Assembly: GCA_021234155.1 (NCBI GenBank)
Contig: JAJEKV010000056.1
Coordinates: forward strand, 4,511,330-4,575,329
Length of the DNA: 64,000 nt
Source of the DNA: Isoetes taiwanensis
Lineage: Eukaryota > Streptophyta > Lycopodiopsida > Isoetales > Isoetaceae
Reading direction: 5' to 3'
A program made the position numbers and the translations under genes. The notes under the pieces were generated by a model that made no database searches, was not told the DNA's origin, and saw only the letters and a program-made list of their open reading frames with translations. This document shows positions 61,715-64,000 of the stretch, one piece after another (the first letter of the stretch is position 1; every line of letters begins with the position of its first letter).

Positions 61715-64000
61715 GGATACTATATATATATATAAATATAAATATATATAACAGGTTGGAGACGGTTGCAACATAAGAGCTAGTTACGGCACTTGTGAAG
61801 CTCATACCGCTGTAGGAGATGTCAATTACTCTCACAACACTGGCTCAAAATACTAAGAGCTGTGTAGTCTCCTTTATTGCATACGCTCAAAGTACTAGAG
61901 CTATGTTTTATCTCGAGCTTTTTGCATAGCGCCCGGACTTTATTTAAAAGGCGACTTTCCTTGGATATTTATGGTCACCTAGACATTGGCCATTACATGC
62001 ACACATCTTGGCTAGGGTCAACAATATTGATGATAGTAATTGACCGGACTTGTCGAATGAATGTTCCCATGCCCCTTACACGTGAATGAATGAGTATGGC
62101 AAGAAAAATAATTTGGAGACCTTGGCTATATGTTTAGGCTTTGTTAAACAAAAATTGACAAAAACATGAAAAAATGGCTTAATGCCATACAAAATTAATG
62201 GGTATAATTTTGACCTTTAAATTTTTCATGTCAATCATGTAAATTGGTTTAGGGCATGGGCTTCAAAACGACCGCCTGGTTGCTACCAACCCAACTGGTT
62301 GCTACCAACCCGTAAGATTCGGGATATGGCAAACAAAGCCCGGATCACCGGATTTTATGCTCATTGCTCATCTTTGATTTTGGAAGATTCTATCACGACC
62401 CATACAAAGCCACACAAAGAACACATATCAGGTGTGTCTTACATTCTATTCTATTCAGAAATCCTCTAGTTATGGAGTAGGAAATCCTTTAAAAGAAACT
62501 TTGAAGAATAAAGCTTCATAAGAAAGTTGCAGATCACATTTAGGTCGGATTTCAGAAATCGTTTTCGACATAGCTAATCTCGTCAAAACATGACCGTTTT
62601 TTTCATGAAAAAGATAGAGCGTGACAGTGCGTTTCCTAAACATATAATTAATAAAAAAACGTAGCTGCGTGCTAAGAGCTATGCCTGCTTTTGTAGGGGC
62701 TGTCATTTTATGGCGTGCAAGTACTTATCTTCCATTTTTTACAAGCTTAGACTTAAAATTTGATGGAGATGCACCTAAGATGAAATATAGACTTAAGAAA
62801 GGGCTTCTTTTGCTTCTATTCTCAAGCTTATATCTCTTACTATCGCCGCTAACTAACAAATCATGTAGCTTTACATATGATTTTCAATGCAAACGGTGCT
62901 AAGCTATGGGCTTGGAGCAAAAGCCGGGCGCCTTTGGCACTCTTTATCAAGATTGGAACTATCTTACAGATCTGATTTTAAGATCAATGGTAGTTCTTAA
63001 AATAATGATCTAATTTGAGAACTTGGAAACTACCCAAATAAGACGTAATGTAAATACATGTTGAAATAATGTTTCTTAGAATGCAAATGCATAACTGAGA
63101 TAATTCATTGATAGGCTAAATTATTCTTGAACTAGTTATGTTCTACTTTGTATATCTCCGGGTTATGGAGTAGAAAATCCTAGAAAAGAAACTTTGAAGC
63201 AAAAGTTTCATAATAAAGCTGCAGATTTCATTAGGTCGGATTTCAGAAATCGTTTTCTGACATAGCAAATCTCTTCAAAACTTGACTGTTTTTCCTTGAG
63301 AGGATAGAGCATATCATGCCGCTTTCGAAACATATAATTAATAAAAAAGAGCCTTGTGCTAAGAGTTATGGCAGTTTCGGTATGCTGTTATTTCATGGCA
63401 GCAAATACTTATTCTTCATTTTTGACATGCTTAGACTTAAAATTTCAGAGAGATGCACCTAAGTCAAAATGTAGACTCAGAAAAGGAGCTTCTTTGCTTC
63501 TATTCTTGACAAGTTTGGTTGCTTATATCTCTTGCTATTGTCATTTAGATAACAAACTATGTAGCTCTCCGGTCTACTTTTTTGGAGGCTATCAGTAATT
63601 TTGATTATACTATTATATTTTGAACGCAATTTTTGGGATTTAAGAAAATCTCAAGTTTTAATTCCATTTCTCTTTCTTGTTAACGTTTACTTAGGGCAAA
63701 AAGGATACAATTGGTGATCGGTGATAAAAGCGAGACCCAATGTACCTTTTGGCCCTTGCATCGCTACCGGGATTACCGCTAACGCTTGCATGATTGGTCG
63801 CAGTACCGGGCTCTCTCCCTCCAATTGTCTCTATTTTGCTACTGTGGTTGGTTAACTTGAAGGTTATGGAATGGCCTTAAAAAATGTAATCAGATGCATA
63901 CGCTTTACAAGTTATTGTTTAAACTATACACTTTCAAGAAAAGTCTACTTTGCAATTTGCTCTCTTAAGGAATTTGTCCTAACTACTTTATAGTTTTGGG
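61715..64000. repeat. Direct duplication, right copy
   Basis: Matches 58,640-60,910 from the TA run to the window end, so the true boundary may lie outside. It includes a second R-C block at 63,685-63,865. Differences are mainly 1-5 base indels. A small duplication 'ggttgctaccaaccc' occurs only in this copy near 62,277-62,312. Confidence 0.85.

Overview
The window looks like repeat-rich nuclear DNA of a land plant. The recognisable gene pieces are plant-type: a PPR E/E+ tail, a two-domain B3 (REM-like) gene, a GDSL lipase, a receptor-like kinase N-lobe and an MSI1/RBBP4-like WD40 piece. All are split by introns or broken. Low gene density, stacked retroelements and an L1-clade LINE with a zf-RVT tail suggest a large genome, possibly a fern, lycophyte or conifer; this is inference. 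I see no clearly intact single-copy host gene.

Layout: 1-14 kb holds dispersed repeats, short tandem repeats and gene relics (PPR, MSI1-like, kinase). The main feature is at 14.56-25.44 kb, an ~10.9 kb retroelement on the minus strand. It has ~2.46 kb near-identical direct repeats, each ending in a long (TA)n tract. Its two genes are ORF1 (spliced, with a SAP-like first exon lying inside the direct repeat) and a frame-broken reverse transcriptase. The RT has a C-x-C/HI-x-TTD N-terminal module, GIPMG and YIDD motifs, and a thumb-like tail. No integrase, protease or RNase H is visible. The architecture (retained intron, long direct repeats overlapping coding sequence, YxDD RT) is most like Penelope-like elements (PLEs), but no GIY-YIG endonuclease was seen. 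A degenerate B3-domain gene lies antisense inside it. A second, 3'-truncated relative is at 33.66-36.6 kb; its ORF1 is intact over 516+ residues and carries an RGG-rich tail.

Between and after these lie a nested inverted-repeat structure (26.07-26.40 kb), a GC-rich degenerate LINE with APE and RT remnants (29.25-32.17 kb) and a 5'-truncated L1-clade LINE (36.87-40.01 kb). The second LINE has an extra Cys-rich 3' ORF and a poly(A) end.

The right third is dominated by duplications: a 1.64 kb tandem pair (43.77-47.05 kb), a dispersed family including an inverted pair (47.1-48.4 kb), a partly duplicated GDSL gene (52.45-54.35 kb), a 423 bp tandem pair (56.79-57.57 kb) and a 3.08 kb-spaced direct duplication (58.64-64.0 kb). 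Most loci are decayed; the coherent system is the minus-strand retroelement family.
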